Assembly: GCA_947478785.1 (NCBI GenBank)
Contig: CANJXI010000020.1
Coordinates: 1 to 52,452 of the forward strand
DNA: 52,452 nucleotides
Source of the DNA: Caulobacteraceae bacterium
GTDB taxonomy: Bacteria; Pseudomonadota; Alphaproteobacteria; Caulobacterales; Caulobacteraceae
Direction of reading: 5' to 3'
A program made the translations under genes and the position numbers. The notes beneath the pieces were generated by a model, which did no database searches, had not been told where the DNA came from, and worked only from the letters and a program-made list of their open reading frames with translations. This document shows, in pieces, positions 25,765 to 34,289 of this stretch (positions are counted from its first letter, which is position 1; each line of letters opens with the position of its first letter).

Positions 25765-27858
25765 ATGATGCGCTTTCAGGCAGCCCTGATCCTGGCCGCG
25801 GCCATCGTCGGCCCGGCCTGCGCCCAGCCGGTGAAGACCGGCCACCTGACCGCCGAACTGGTGTCGGACAAGGCCTCCATCGCGCCGGGCGAGACGATCC
25901 ACGTGGCGCTGCGCCAGGATATCCAGAAGGGCTGGCACACCTACTGGCGCAATCCGGGCGACTCCGGCGAGGCGACACAGATCAAATGGACCCTGCCGTC
26001 CGGCTGGACCGCCGGGCCGTTCGTCTGGCCCACCCCGCACCGCCAGCCCACCGGGCCGCTGGTCAACTACGGCTATACCGGCGAGGTGCTGCTGCCCATG
26101 GCGCTGACCGCGCCGGCCACGGCCCGCCCGGGCCAGACCGTCACCCTGAGCGCGGCGGCGGGCTTCCTGGTCTGCGCCGAGATCTGCGTGCCGGAGGACG
26201 CGGCGTTGACGCTGTCTCTGCCGGTGAAGGCGGCCGCGGTCCCGGCGGGGGGAAAATGGGCCGGTCCGATCGCCCAGGCCCTGGCCGCGGCGCCCAGGCC
26301 GGCGGCCCTGGCGGCGGTCTTCAAGACCGGTCCCGTCGCCCACGCGCTGGCCGTCACCGGCGGGCCGTTGAAGGGGGCGGACCTGGCCGAGGCCTATTTC
26401 TATCCCTACGATTCCACGGTCATCGACCACGCCAGGCCACAGGCCATCGAGCGGGGCCCCGAGGGATTGACCCTGACCCTGGCGCTGGCGCCGGGCTACG
26501 CCGCGCGGCCCGGCGGGCCGGCCAAGGCGCTCGAGGGCGTGCTGGCGCTCGGCGACAAGGCCTATGAGATCGCCGCCAGCCCCGGAACGCCCCCGCCGGG
26601 CGCGTCGGGCCTGGGCCCACCCCCGGCCAAGGTCGCCGGCGGGGGGACGAGCCTCGGATTGATTTCGGCGGCCCTGTTCGCCTTCCTGGGCGGGCTGATC
26701 CTCAACCTGATGCCTTGCGTCTTCCCCGTGCTGGCCATGAAGGCGGCCTCGCTCGCCGGCCACGGCGAGGATCATGGGGAAGCACGCCGCCAGGGCCTGG
26801 CCTTCGGGGTCGGCGCGCTGGCGACCTTCCTGGCGCTGGCCGGCCTGCTGATCGGCCTGCAGGCGGCGGGCTCGGCCATCGGCTGGGGCTTCCAGCTGCA
26901 GTCGCCGGCGGTGGTCGCGGTGCTGGCGTTGCTGATGCTGGCGGTGGCCTTGAACCTGTCCGGGGTCTTCGAGGTCGGGTCGTCGCTGCAGGGGGTGGGC
27001 TCGGGCCTGGCGGCTAGGCAGGGGCTGGCGGGCGCCTTCTTCACCGGCGCGCTCGCCGTCGTGGTGGCCGCGCCCTGCACGGCGCCCTTCATGGGCCCGG
27101 CCCTGGGCTGGGCGTTGACCCAGCCGCCGGTCGCCGCGCTTGCGGTGTTCGCGGCGCTGGGCCTGGGTTTCGCCGCGCCCTTCATGCTGGTCACCTTCGC
27201 GCCCGGGCTGCTCGCGCGCCTGCCCAGGCCCGGCCCGTGGATGGACGGGTTCCGCAAGGCGCTGGCGTTTCCGATGTATGCGGCGGCCGCCTGGCTGGTC
27301 TGGGTCTTGGCCCAGCAGGCCGGCCCCCCGGCGCTGGCCAAGCTGCTGGCCGCCGCCGTGGTGGTGGGCCTGGCCGCCTGGCTGGCGGGCGCGGCTCAGC
27401 GGCGCGCGGCGGCCGGCGGCCGGCCGTTGGCGCTGCGGAGCGCCAGCGTCTTGCTGGCGGCCCTCGCCATCGGGGCGGTCGTCTGGCCGCAGGGGGCCGC
27501 GACCGAACTGGAGTCCGAACCCTATAGCCCCGCGCGCCTGGCCGAACTGCGCGCCGAGGGCCGCCCGGTGTTCGTCAACTACACGGCCGCCTGGTGCGTC
27601 TCCTGCCAGGTCAACGACAAGGTGGCGATCTCCACCCACGCGACGGCCGCCGCCTTCAAACGCCATGACGTCGCCTACCTGAAGGCGGATTGGACCAGGC
27701 GCGACCCTCAGATCGCCGCCGAGCTCGCCCGTTACGGCCGGGCCGGCGTGCCGCTCTACCTGGTCTATGGCGCGCGCGGGGGCGACGGCGTTATCCTGCC
27801 GTCGATCCTGACCGAGGGGATCGTGGTCAAGGCCGTGGACGCCGCCGCCGGCGGCTGA
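25765..27858 (+). CDS. dsbD: DsbD-family protein-disulfide reductase
   Basis: This 697-aa protein has four parts. A signal peptide comes first (cut after C-A near 20). A periplasmic N-terminal domain carries L-V-C-A-E-I-C. The membrane domain (about 295-580) has its redox cysteines in L-N-L-M-P-C-V-F-P-V-L and A-A-P-C-T-A-P-F. A C-terminal thioredoxin domain has A-W-C-V-S-C. It passes electrons from cytoplasmic thioredoxin to periplasmic partners. The long N-terminal domain is of the ScsB kind rather than E. coli DsbD. The thioredoxin-like gene 25 bp downstream is a likely partner, and exported MsrA a possible client. Confidence 0.9.
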   Translation: MMRFQAALILAAAIVGPACAQPVKTGHLTAELVSDKASIAPGETIHVALRQDIQKGWHTYWRNPGDSGEATQIKWTLPSGWTAGPFVWPTPHRQPTGPLVNYGYTGEVLLPMALTAPATARPGQTVTLSAAAGFLVCAEICVPEDAALTLSLPVKAAAVPAGGKWAGPIAQALAAAPRPAALAAVFKTGPVAHALAVTGGPLKGADLAEAYFYPYDSTVIDHARPQAIERGPEGLTLTLALAPGYAARPGGPAKALEGVLALGDKAYEIAASPGTPPPGASGLGPPPAKVAGGGTSLGLISAALFAFLGGLILNLMPCVFPVLAMKAASLAGHGEDHGEARRQGLAFGVGALATFLALAGLLIGLQAAGSAIGWGFQLQSPAVVAVLALLMLAVALNLSGVFEVGSSLQGVGSGLAARQGLAGAFFTGALAVVVAAPCTAPFMGPALGWALTQPPVAALAVFAALGLGFAAPFMLVTFAPGLLARLPRPGPWMDGFRKALAFPMYAAAAWLVWVLAQQAGPPALAKLLAAAVVVGLAAWLAGAAQRRAAAGGRPLALRSASVLLAALAIGAVVWPQGAATELESEPYSPARLAELRAEGRPVFVNYTAAWCVSCQVNDKVAISTHATAAAFKRHDVAYLKADWTRRDPQIAAELARYGRAGVPLYLVYGARGGDGVILPSILTEGIVVKAVDAAAGG

Positions 27859-27883
27859 ACCCCGCGTGAAGAGGAGACCTGCC

Positions 27884-28507
27884 ATGTGGCGCCTCACCCG
27901 CCGCGCCGTCCTCGCCGCGAGCCTGGCCGGGCTTCTGGCCGCCGCCGGCCAGGCCGGGGCCGCGCCGGCCATCGGGGAATACGCGCCCAATTTCCAGGCC
28001 ATCGACGCGGCGGGCCGCATCCGCCTGCTGAGCGAGTTCCCCGGCAAGGCCGTCGTGCTCGAATGGACCAACAACGGCTGTCCCTACGTCCAGAAGCACT
28101 ATCGCTCCGGCAATATGCAGGCGCTGCAAGCCCGGGCCGCGGCCGACGGGGTGGTCTGGCTGACGATCATCTCCTCGGCGCCCGGAACCCAGGGCTACCT
28201 CCCGCCGGCCGACGCCCTGGCCTGGAAGCAGAAGGCCTATGCCGGCGCCACCGACCTGCTGCTCGACCCGGAGGGCCGGGTCGGACGGGCCTATGGCGCC
28301 AAGACGACGCCGCACATGTTCGTCATCGATAAGGCCGGCAAGCTCGCCTACATGGGCGGCCTCGACGACCAGCCGCACGCCGATCCCGCCAGCCTGAAGG
28401 GCGCCCGTAACTATGTGGCCGCGGCGCTCGACGACCTGAAGGCGGGACGGCCCGTGGCCACGCCGGTCTCGCGGCCCTACGGCTGCAGCATCAAGTACGC
28501 CCGGTAA
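27884..28507 (+). CDS. Exported redoxin/thioredoxin-like protein
   Basis: This 207-aa protein has a signal peptide (M-W-R-L-T-R-R followed by an alanine-rich core, cut after G-A-A near 27). The AhpC/TSA-like thioredoxin fold follows, with a single N-terminal cysteine in N-N-G-C-P-Y-V-Q-K-H-Y instead of C-x-x-C. T-T-P-H-M-F-V-I is the cis-Pro loop. This group includes peroxiredoxin-like and thiol-disulfide exchange proteins whose substrates are unknown. AGGAG before 27884 sets the start. It follows the dsbD-like gene and is probably reduced by it. Confidence 0.82.
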   Translation: MWRLTRRAVLAASLAGLLAAAGQAGAAPAIGEYAPNFQAIDAAGRIRLLSEFPGKAVVLEWTNNGCPYVQKHYRSGNMQALQARAAADGVVWLTIISSAPGTQGYLPPADALAWKQKAYAGATDLLLDPEGRVGRAYGAKTTPHMFVIDKAGKLAYMGGLDDQPHADPASLKGARNYVAAALDDLKAGRPVATPVSRPYGCSIKYAR

Positions 28508-28521
28508 GGGAGCCAAATCGC

Positions 28522-30138
28522 TTGTCAGCCCTGGACGCGGCCTGGAGCCGACTGGAGGCCGCGGGGTCGGCCGCCCGCGCGCGGCGGATCGCGGACCTCT
28601 TCGCCGCCGAGCCCGACCGGCTGGCGCGCCTCAGCCTGACGGCGGCTGGCCTGGACATCGACCTTTCCAAGCAGCCCTGGTCGCTGGACGACCTGGCCGC
28701 CTGCCTGGACCTCGCCCGCACAGCCGGGGTCGAGGCGGCCCGCGGGCGGCAATTCGCGGGCGAGGTGGTGAACGCCTCGGAAGGCCGCGCGGCCCTGCAC
28801 ATGGCGTTGCGCGCGCCGAGCGGCTCGGCCTTCATGGCGCAGGGTGAGCCGGTCTCCGCCGAGATCGACGCCATGCGCCAGCGGATGGCGGCCTTCGCGC
28901 TGGCGATCCGCTCCGGCGCGCGCAAAGGCGCCACCGGCCAGCCGTTCCGCGCCGTGGTCCATGTCGGCATCGGCGGCTCCGACTTCGGGCCCCGGCTGGT
29001 GTGGGATGCGCTTAAGCCGCTGGACCCGGCGATCGAGGTCCGCTTCGTCGCCAATGTCGATCCCGCCGACATGGCCCAGGCGCTGACCGGGCTCGATCCC
29101 GCCGCGACCCTGGTGGTGGTGGTCTCCAAGACCTTCACCACCCAGGAGACCATGACCAACGCCGCCGCCGCTCGGGACTGGCTGCGCTCAGCCCTCGGGC
29201 CCGCCGCCGACGCCCAGCTCGTGGCGGTTTCGGCGGCCCCGGAGGTCGCCCAGGCCTTCGGCGTGCCGGCCGACCAGGTCTTTGGCTTCCGCGACTGGGT
29301 GGGCGGGCGCTACTCGGTGTGGTCCTCGGTGGGCCTGTCCTGCGTCATCGGCCTGGGCCCCGAGGTGTTCGAGCGCCTGCTGGCGGGCGCGGCGGCCATG
29401 GACGACCATTTCCAGACCGCGCCGCTGGCGGCCAACGCGCCGGTCCTGCTGGGGCTGGCCCACCTCTTCAACCGCAACGGCCTGGGCCGCCCGGTCCGCG
29501 CCGTCGTGCCCTACGCCCAGCGGCTGCATCTGCTGGCCACCTTCCTGCAGCAGCTGGAGATGGAGTCCAACGGCAAGCGCGTCGACGCGCAGGGCCGCCC
29601 TGTCGCCCACGCCACCGCCCAGGCGGTGTTCGGCGACGCCGGCACCAACGTCCAGCACGCCTTCTTCCAGCTGATGCACCAGGGGACCGAGGTGATCCCC
29701 ACGGACATCATAGCGGTGCGCGAGGCCGCCGAGGGCGACCCGTACGCCCAGACCATCCTGCTCGCCAACGCCATCGCCCAGGCCGAGGCCCTGATGGTCG
29801 GCCGCGCCGAGGCCGAGGTCCGCGCGGAACTCGCCGCCAGGGGGACGCCGGCCGCCGAGATCGGCACGCTGGCGCCGCAGCGCAGCTTCCCGGGCGACCG
29901 GCCCTCGGCGTTCATCCTGCTCGACCGCCTGGACCCGGAGCGGCTGGGCGCCCTGCTCGCCCTCTACGAGCACAAGACCTTCGTCGAGGGGATCATCTGG
30001 GGGATCAATAGCTTCGACCAGTGGGGCGTCGAACTCGGCAAGTCCCTGGCCAGCCGCGTGCTGGACGAACTGCGGGGCGGCGCAGCCGGAACCCACGACC
30101 CATCGACAGCGGCTCTGATCGCCAGGCTCAAATCCTGA
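28522..30138 (+). CDS. pgi: Glucose-6-phosphate isomerase
   Basis: This 538-aa enzyme interconverts glucose-6-phosphate and fructose-6-phosphate. It shows V-H-V-G-I-G-G-S-D-F-G-P near 150, the first PGI signature G-G-R-Y-S-V-W-S-S-V-G-L and the second, G-I-I-W-G-I-N-S-F-D-Q-W-G-V-E-L-G-K. The base-catalyst region is M-E-S-N-G-K. The start is a TTG at 28522 with GGGAG nine bases upstream; no in-frame ATG sits in a suitable place. It is 14 bp after the redoxin gene, so it may be cotranscribed with it. Confidence 0.95.
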   Translation: MSALDAAWSRLEAAGSAARARRIADLFAAEPDRLARLSLTAAGLDIDLSKQPWSLDDLAACLDLARTAGVEAARGRQFAGEVVNASEGRAALHMALRAPSGSAFMAQGEPVSAEIDAMRQRMAAFALAIRSGARKGATGQPFRAVVHVGIGGSDFGPRLVWDALKPLDPAIEVRFVANVDPADMAQALTGLDPAATLVVVVSKTFTTQETMTNAAAARDWLRSALGPAADAQLVAVSAAPEVAQAFGVPADQVFGFRDWVGGRYSVWSSVGLSCVIGLGPEVFERLLAGAAAMDDHFQTAPLAANAPVLLGLAHLFNRNGLGRPVRAVVPYAQRLHLLATFLQQLEMESNGKRVDAQGRPVAHATAQAVFGDAGTNVQHAFFQLMHQGTEVIPTDIIAVREAAEGDPYAQTILLANAIAQAEALMVGRAEAEVRAELAARGTPAAEIGTLAPQRSFPGDRPSAFILLDRLDPERLGALLALYEHKTFVEGIIWGINSFDQWGVELGKSLASRVLDELRGGAAGTHDPSTAALIARLKS

Positions 30139-30184
30139 GGGGCCCGACTCGCTTTGTTCACAATCTCGCGCTACTAGCCCGCCC

Positions 30185-30259
30185 ATGAGCGGAATCGCGC
30201 ATCACCACGGCCATCACCATCCGACCTTCGCGGGTTCGGACCGGGATCGCTTGGCCTGA
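30185..30259 (+). CDS. hisL: Histidine leader peptide (HisL-like)
   Basis: This 24-codon ORF has histidine at codons 6-8 and 10-12 (30200-30208 and 30212-30220), six His in seven codons. It lies 87 bp before hisS, the first gene of hisS-hisZ-hisG. A ribosome starved of His-tRNA would stall here. No Shine-Dalgarno precedes the ATG. A weak promoter-like pair (TTGTTC at 30154, GCTACTAG at 30170-30177) would put the transcript start almost at the ATG. The related trpL of Sinorhizobium is leaderless in just this way. The arrangement is plain in the sequence; the function is inferred. Confidence 0.85.
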   Translation: MSGIAHHHGHHHPTFAGSDRDRLA

Positions 30260-30300
30260 GCGACCGCCTTCCGAGCCCCGCGCGATGCGGACGGGGCTCG
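30221..30300 (+). promoter_or_regulatory. Transcription attenuator of the hisS-hisZ-hisG operon
   Basis: Four pairing regions can be drawn. Region 1 (30221-30226, right after the His codons) pairs with region 2 (30232-30239). Region 2 (30231-30239, CGGGTTCGG) pairs alternatively with region 3 (30271-30280, CCGAGCCCCG) with one bulge, forming the antiterminator. Region 3 (30272-30280) pairs perfectly with region 4 (30292-30300), nine bp with an 11-nt loop, forming the terminator, followed by ATGATTT. Region 2 is inside the leader ORF and region 3 lies beyond its stop at 30259. A ribosome that finishes the ORF masks region 2 and lets the terminator form; one stalled on His codons frees region 2. 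Confidence 0.75.
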
Positions 30301-30346
30301 ATGATTTCCAGCCTCGTCCGTCGCCTCCTCTTCCAAGGACACGACG

Positions 30347-31873
30347 ATGGACAACTCTCCTTCCTTGAGCGCCGGCCCGGCAACCGCTAATCGCGGCGGC
30401 ATGACCTCCGACGTTTCCCGACCCGAAGCCCGAAACCCCCGGGGCTTCGCCGACCGCCGCGCCCGCGACCTGGCGGCCGAGCGGACGATCCTGGCGGCCG
30501 TCTCGGAGGTCTACGAGCGCTACGGCTTCGAGGCGCTGGACACCGGGGCGCTGGAATACGCCGATGCGCTGGGCAAGTTCCTGCCGGACGACGACCGGCC
30601 CAACGAGGGCGTCTTCGCCCTGACCGACGACGACGAGCAGTGGGTGGCGCTGCGCTACGACCTTACCGCCCCGCTCGCCCGCTTTGCGGCGCAGAACTGG
30701 GAGACCCTACCCAAGCCGTTCCGCCGCTACGCGTTCGGGCCGGTCTGGCGCAACGAGAAGCCGGGGCCGGGCCGCTACCGCGAATTCGTGCAATGCGACG
30801 CCGACACGGTGGGCTCGGCCCGTCCGGAAGCCGACGCCGAGATCATCGCCATGGCGGTGGCCGGGCTGGAAGCCTCCGGGCTTCCAGCCGGCTCGGCGGT
30901 GCTGAAGATCAACAACCGCAAACTGCTCAACGGTCTGATGGCGGCGGCCGGCGTCACCGCCGAGGGCCAGAAGCTGGGCGTGCTGCGCGCCGTCGACAAG
31001 CTGGACCGGCTGGGCCCCGGCGGCGTGCGCCTCCTGCTGGGCGAGGGGCGAAAGGACGAATCGGGCGCCTTCACCAAGGGCGCGGGCCTGAACGCCACGG
31101 CCGCCGAGCGGGTGCTGGCCTTCACGGCCGTCGAGGCGGGCGAACGTGGCCAGGTGCTGGAGCGTCTCGCCAATGTCGTCGGCGGCTCGGCCGAGGGCGA
31201 CGAGGGCCTGGCGGAACTGGCCGCCATCGACGCCGCGCTCACTAGCCTCGGCGTCGAATCCGACCGGGCGATGTTCGATCCGGCGGTGGTGCGCGGCCTG
31301 GAGTACTACACAGGCGCTGTCTTCGAGGCTGAGCTGCTTCTTCAGACCACGGATGAAAAGGGCAAGCCTGTCCGGTTCGGTTCGATCGGCGGAGGCGGGC
31401 GCTATGACGACCTGGTGGCGCGCTTCACCGGCGAGCGCACGCCGGCCGTAGGCTTCTCGTTCGGAGTGACCCGGCTGGCCGCGGCGCTGAAGGCCGCGGG
31501 CCGCGATCTCGCCGCCGAGGTGCGCGGGCCGGTGGTGGTGCTCGTCCTCGATCAGACCGCCATGGCCGAATACTTCGCCGTCGCGGGCGAACTGCGTGCA
31601 GCCGGCATAGCCGCCGAAGTCTATCTCGGAACCTCCGGCATGCGGCCGCAGATGAAGTATGCCGACCGCCGGCTCTCGCCCGCGGCCGTGATCATGGGCG
31701 GCGACGAACTGGCCGCCGGCACGGTGACGGTGAAGGACCTCGACCTTGGCCGCGCGCTCGCCTCCGGCGTCGCCGACAATGCCGCCTGGCGCGCCGAGCG
31801 GCCGGGCCAGATGACCGTGCCCCGGGCCGACCTCGTGGCTGTGATCCGCAAGATCCTGCAGGCCCGGCCGTGA
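30347..31873 (+). CDS. hisS: Histidyl-tRNA synthetase
   Basis: This 508-aa class II synthetase shows motif 2 around F-R-R-Y-A-F-G-P-V-W-R-N-E-K, then R-G-L-E-Y-Y-T-G-A-V-F-E, G-G-G-G-R-Y-D-D-L and motif 3 A-V-G-F-S-F-G-V-T-R-L. An anticodon-binding domain begins near V-V-V-L-V-L-D. It charges tRNA-His. Caulobacter and some other alphaproteobacteria have a divergent HisRS adapted to a tRNA-His without the extra G-1, and this protein looks like that type. AAGGA eight bases before 30347 supports the start; ATG 30401 is an alternative. It shares the leader-attenuated message with hisZ and hisG, tying charging to synthesis of histidine. Confidence 0.93.
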   Translation: MDNSPSLSAGPATANRGGMTSDVSRPEARNPRGFADRRARDLAAERTILAAVSEVYERYGFEALDTGALEYADALGKFLPDDDRPNEGVFALTDDDEQWVALRYDLTAPLARFAAQNWETLPKPFRRYAFGPVWRNEKPGPGRYREFVQCDADTVGSARPEADAEIIAMAVAGLEASGLPAGSAVLKINNRKLLNGLMAAAGVTAEGQKLGVLRAVDKLDRLGPGGVRLLLGEGRKDESGAFTKGAGLNATAAERVLAFTAVEAGERGQVLERLANVVGGSAEGDEGLAELAAIDAALTSLGVESDRAMFDPAVVRGLEYYTGAVFEAELLLQTTDEKGKPVRFGSIGGGGRYDDLVARFTGERTPAVGFSFGVTRLAAALKAAGRDLAAEVRGPVVVLVLDQTAMAEYFAVAGELRAAGIAAEVYLGTSGMRPQMKYADRRLSPAAVIMGGDELAAGTVTVKDLDLGRALASGVADNAAWRAERPGQMTVPRADLVAVIRKILQARP

Positions 31874-33000
31874 GGGTCGAGCCCGCCGTCCCCACCGGCG
31901 CGCTCGCCGCCATTCGCGCGGTGTTCGACGCGGCCGGGGCCGAGACCGTCGATGCGCCGATCCTGCAACCGCTGAACCTGCTGCTCGACCTGGCCGGCGA
32001 GGCCATGCGCGCGCGGCTGTTCGTCGTCCAGGCCGAGGGCGAGGCCGAGGAATGCCTGCGTCCGGATTTCACGGTGGCGGTCGCCCGGCGGCACATCGAA
32101 GGCGGGCGGGCGACGGGCCGCTATTTCTATGAGGGCCCGGCCTTCCGCTCCGCTCCGGAGAGCGAGGGCGCCGAACAGTTCGTGCAGCTGGGCCTGGAGC
32201 GGTTCGAGCCGCGCGGCAGCCTGGCGGGCGACGCGGAGGCCGAGGTCGCCGGGATCGCCTGGCGCGCGGCGCTGGCCGGCGGCCGGCCGGACCTGACGCT
32301 GTGGCTGGGCGACGTCGGCCTGTTCGCGGCCTTCATCGAATCCCTGTCTTTGCCCGCCGCCCTGGCCGCCCGGCTGAAACGGGTGGCCGGTCGGCCGCGC
32401 CTGCTGGGCGCCGAACTGGCCCGCGCCGGCCACGCGCCCTCGGTCGGAGATGGCGGCCAGTTGGCGGCCATGCTCTCGGTGCTGTCGGAGGACCAGGCGG
32501 CGACACTGCTGGAGGAGGTCTGGTCGCTGGCGGGGATCGAGCCGGTGGGCGGCCGTGGGGCGGGCGAGATCGCCGCGCGCCTGGTCCGCCGGGCCGAGGC
32601 CCTGGGCGCGCCGGCGCTGACCGAAGCCCAGGCCGGTGCGATCCGCGCCTTCATGGCGATCTCCGATACGCCGGCCGAGGGCCTCAGGCAGGTCCGGACG
32701 CTGGCCGGAAAGGCCAAGGGTATCGCCCAGGCCCTGGCCGCCTGGGAGGCCCGCGCCGCGCGCCTGGCCCTTGAGGTCCCGGTCGACCGGATGCGCTTTG
32801 CCCCGGCGCTGGGACACGCCTTCGACTATTACGACGGCCTGACCTTCGAGGTGCGCAGCGAGGCCCTGGGCGCCGATCGCGCCCTGGCGGTCGGAGGACG
32901 CTACGACGGTCTGCTGGCCCGGCTCGGCGGCGCGGCCGATGTCGGCGCCGTGGGCTGCATGGTGCGGCCCTGGCGCGCCTTCGCGGGAGGCGAGCGATGA
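31870..33000 (+). CDS. hisZ: ATP phosphoribosyltransferase regulatory subunit
   Basis: This 376-aa protein is a catalytically dead HisRS paralogue: L-R-P-D-F-T-V-A-V-A, Y-F-Y-E-G-P-A-F-R-S, Q-L-G-L-E-R-F, F-D-Y-Y-D-G-L-T-F-E and G-G-R-Y-D-G-L-L. The anticodon domain is missing, which separates HisZ from HisS. It forms the hetero-octamer with HisG and makes it sensitive to histidine. It starts at a GTG overlapping the hisS stop (GTGA). Confidence 0.92.
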   Translation: MRVEPAVPTGALAAIRAVFDAAGAETVDAPILQPLNLLLDLAGEAMRARLFVVQAEGEAEECLRPDFTVAVARRHIEGGRATGRYFYEGPAFRSAPESEGAEQFVQLGLERFEPRGSLAGDAEAEVAGIAWRAALAGGRPDLTLWLGDVGLFAAFIESLSLPAALAARLKRVAGRPRLLGAELARAGHAPSVGDGGQLAAMLSVLSEDQAATLLEEVWSLAGIEPVGGRGAGEIAARLVRRAEALGAPALTEAQAGAIRAFMAISDTPAEGLRQVRTLAGKAKGIAQALAAWEARAARLALEVPVDRMRFAPALGHAFDYYDGLTFEVRSEALGADRALAVGGRYDGLLARLGGAADVGAVGCMVRPWRAFAGGER

Positions 33001-33950
33001 GCAGTCCACTGATCATCGCGATTCCATCCAAGGGTCGGCTGAAGGAGCAGGTGGAAGCCTGGCTCGGCGATTGCGGGCTGGAACTGCAGGCCATGGGCGG
33101 CGCCCGGGGGTACCTGGCGGCGTTGAAGGGCGTGCCGGGCGCCCAGGTCCGGCTGCTGTCGGCCGGCGATATCGCCGAGGCGCTGGACGCCGGAGAGGCG
33201 CACCTGGGGATCACCGGCGAAGATCTGCTTCGCGAGCGCGGCGACGACCTGGGTGGCCGGGTGCTGCTGCTCCGGGCCCTGGGATTCGGCCGCGCCGACC
33301 TGGTGGTGGCGGCCCCGAAGAGCTGGCTCGACGTGGACACTATGGCCGACCTGGAAGAGGTGGCGCACGACTACCTGGCCCGCACCGGCCGGCGGATGCG
33401 GGTGGCCACCAAGTACCTGGCCCAGACCCGGACCTTCTTCGCCCGGCACGGCGTCGTCGACTATCGGATCACCGAATCAAACGGCGCCACCGAGGGCGCG
33501 CCAGCGGCCGGCGCGGCCGAGCTGGTGGTCGACATCACGACCACGGGGGCGACCCTGGTGGCCAACGGGCTGAAGGTGCTGGCCGATGGTGTGATCCTGA
33601 AGAGTCAGGCCCAGCTCGCCGCCAGCCTGAAAGCCTCCTGGAGCTCCGACCAACTGGCGGCGGCGGAACGGCTGCTGCGCGCCGTGGAGGCCCGCGCCGC
33701 GGCGCTGACCAGCGCCACCCTGATCTGGCCGCCGTCCGGCTCGAGGATCGAGACCGAGGTGGTGGACCGGCTGGTGGCGAGCGGGGCGACGCGCAGGCCT
33801 AATGGCCTGCTGGTCAGCGCCGGGCGAATCGCCGAGGCCTCGGCCGCGCTGACCGCCGCCGGTCTGGGCCCGGTCACGGCGGCGCGACCCGACTTCGTCT
33901 TCGAGGTCGGCTGCGCGCCGCTGGATGCGCTGAGAGAACAGGTTCTCTGA
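32997..33950 (+). CDS. hisG: ATP phosphoribosyltransferase, catalytic subunit
   Basis: This 317-aa enzyme catalyses the first step of histidine synthesis, joining ATP and PRPP. It shows I-A-I-P-S-K-G-R-L near 7, L-G-I-T-G-E-D-L, A-T-K-Y-L-A-Q-T and the PRPP loop V-V-D-I-T-T-T-G-A-T-L. It is about 90 residues longer than the classical short HisG, yet a hisZ gene sits directly before it. My memory is that alphaproteobacterial HisG proteins are of this longer, HisZ-dependent kind. It overlaps hisZ by ATGA. A perfect AGAGAAC-AG-GTTCTCT palindrome (33933-33948) lies in its last codons. Confidence 0.93.
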   Translation: MSSPLIIAIPSKGRLKEQVEAWLGDCGLELQAMGGARGYLAALKGVPGAQVRLLSAGDIAEALDAGEAHLGITGEDLLRERGDDLGGRVLLLRALGFGRADLVVAAPKSWLDVDTMADLEEVAHDYLARTGRRMRVATKYLAQTRTFFARHGVVDYRITESNGATEGAPAAGAAELVVDITTTGATLVANGLKVLADGVILKSQAQLAASLKASWSSDQLAAAERLLRAVEARAAALTSATLIWPPSGSRIETEVVDRLVASGATRRPNGLLVSAGRIAEASAALTAAGLGPVTAARPDFVFEVGCAPLDALREQVL

Positions 33951-34076
33951 CGATACTGTCAAAAAACGCTGTAAATTTTCTTCAGATCGCGAAAATCTGA
34001 TCAGGTCTTGCCGTAAAACAACGTTCTTGCCGTTGACTTAGGTAGAAAATTGCCGTTCCTTAGCCCTGCGAGAGAC

Positions 34077-34154
34077 ATGAAGGCGCAAGTCCTGAAGTCT
34101 CCGGCGTTTCGGGGAGGAAACGCCCTCTTATCTGAGCGGTATGCTCAAAAATAA
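34077..34154 (+). CDS. Possible small protein or leader ORF (25 codons) in a stand-alone unit
   Basis: A 25-codon ORF (basic, starting M-K-A-Q-V-L-K-S-P) ends at a TAA that touches a strong terminator. Inside it a perfect 8-bp hairpin (34103-34110 with 34117-34124) presents a GGGGAG loop. A TTGACT at 34033-34038 could be a -35 element but no good -10 is visible, and only a weak GAGA precedes the ATG. The DNA from 33951 to 34076 is clearly richer in A and T than its surroundings. It could equally be a small RNA of about 100-150 nt. I recognise no family. Confidence 0.35.
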   Translation: MKAQVLKSPAFRGGNALLSERYAQK

Positions 34155-34192
34155 GCCCGCTGCGATTATCCCCCGCAGCGGGCTGATTTTTT
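34154..34192. terminator. Strong bidirectional intrinsic terminator
   Basis: An 11-bp perfect stem (34154-34164 with 34174-34184) with a 9-nt loop is followed by TTTTTT on the plus strand. It is followed by TATTTTT on the minus strand, so it can end both the small unit to its left and the M13 peptidase message from the right. Confidence 0.9.
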
Positions 34193-34289
34193 GCCCAACG
34201 CCAGATTTGACGGTTATGTATATTTTATAAGCTGGCGGTTACTATCCGTGTCCCGCCCCCGCGCGGCGGCGGGCGGCGCGACAGCGGCG

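Noticed and set aside
33933..33948. Perfect AGAGAAC-AG-GTTCTCT palindrome at the end of hisG
   Set aside because: Considered as a LexA or other operator, but the alphaproteobacterial LexA site is a GTTC-N7-GTTC repeat, and this lies within codons, so chance is likely.
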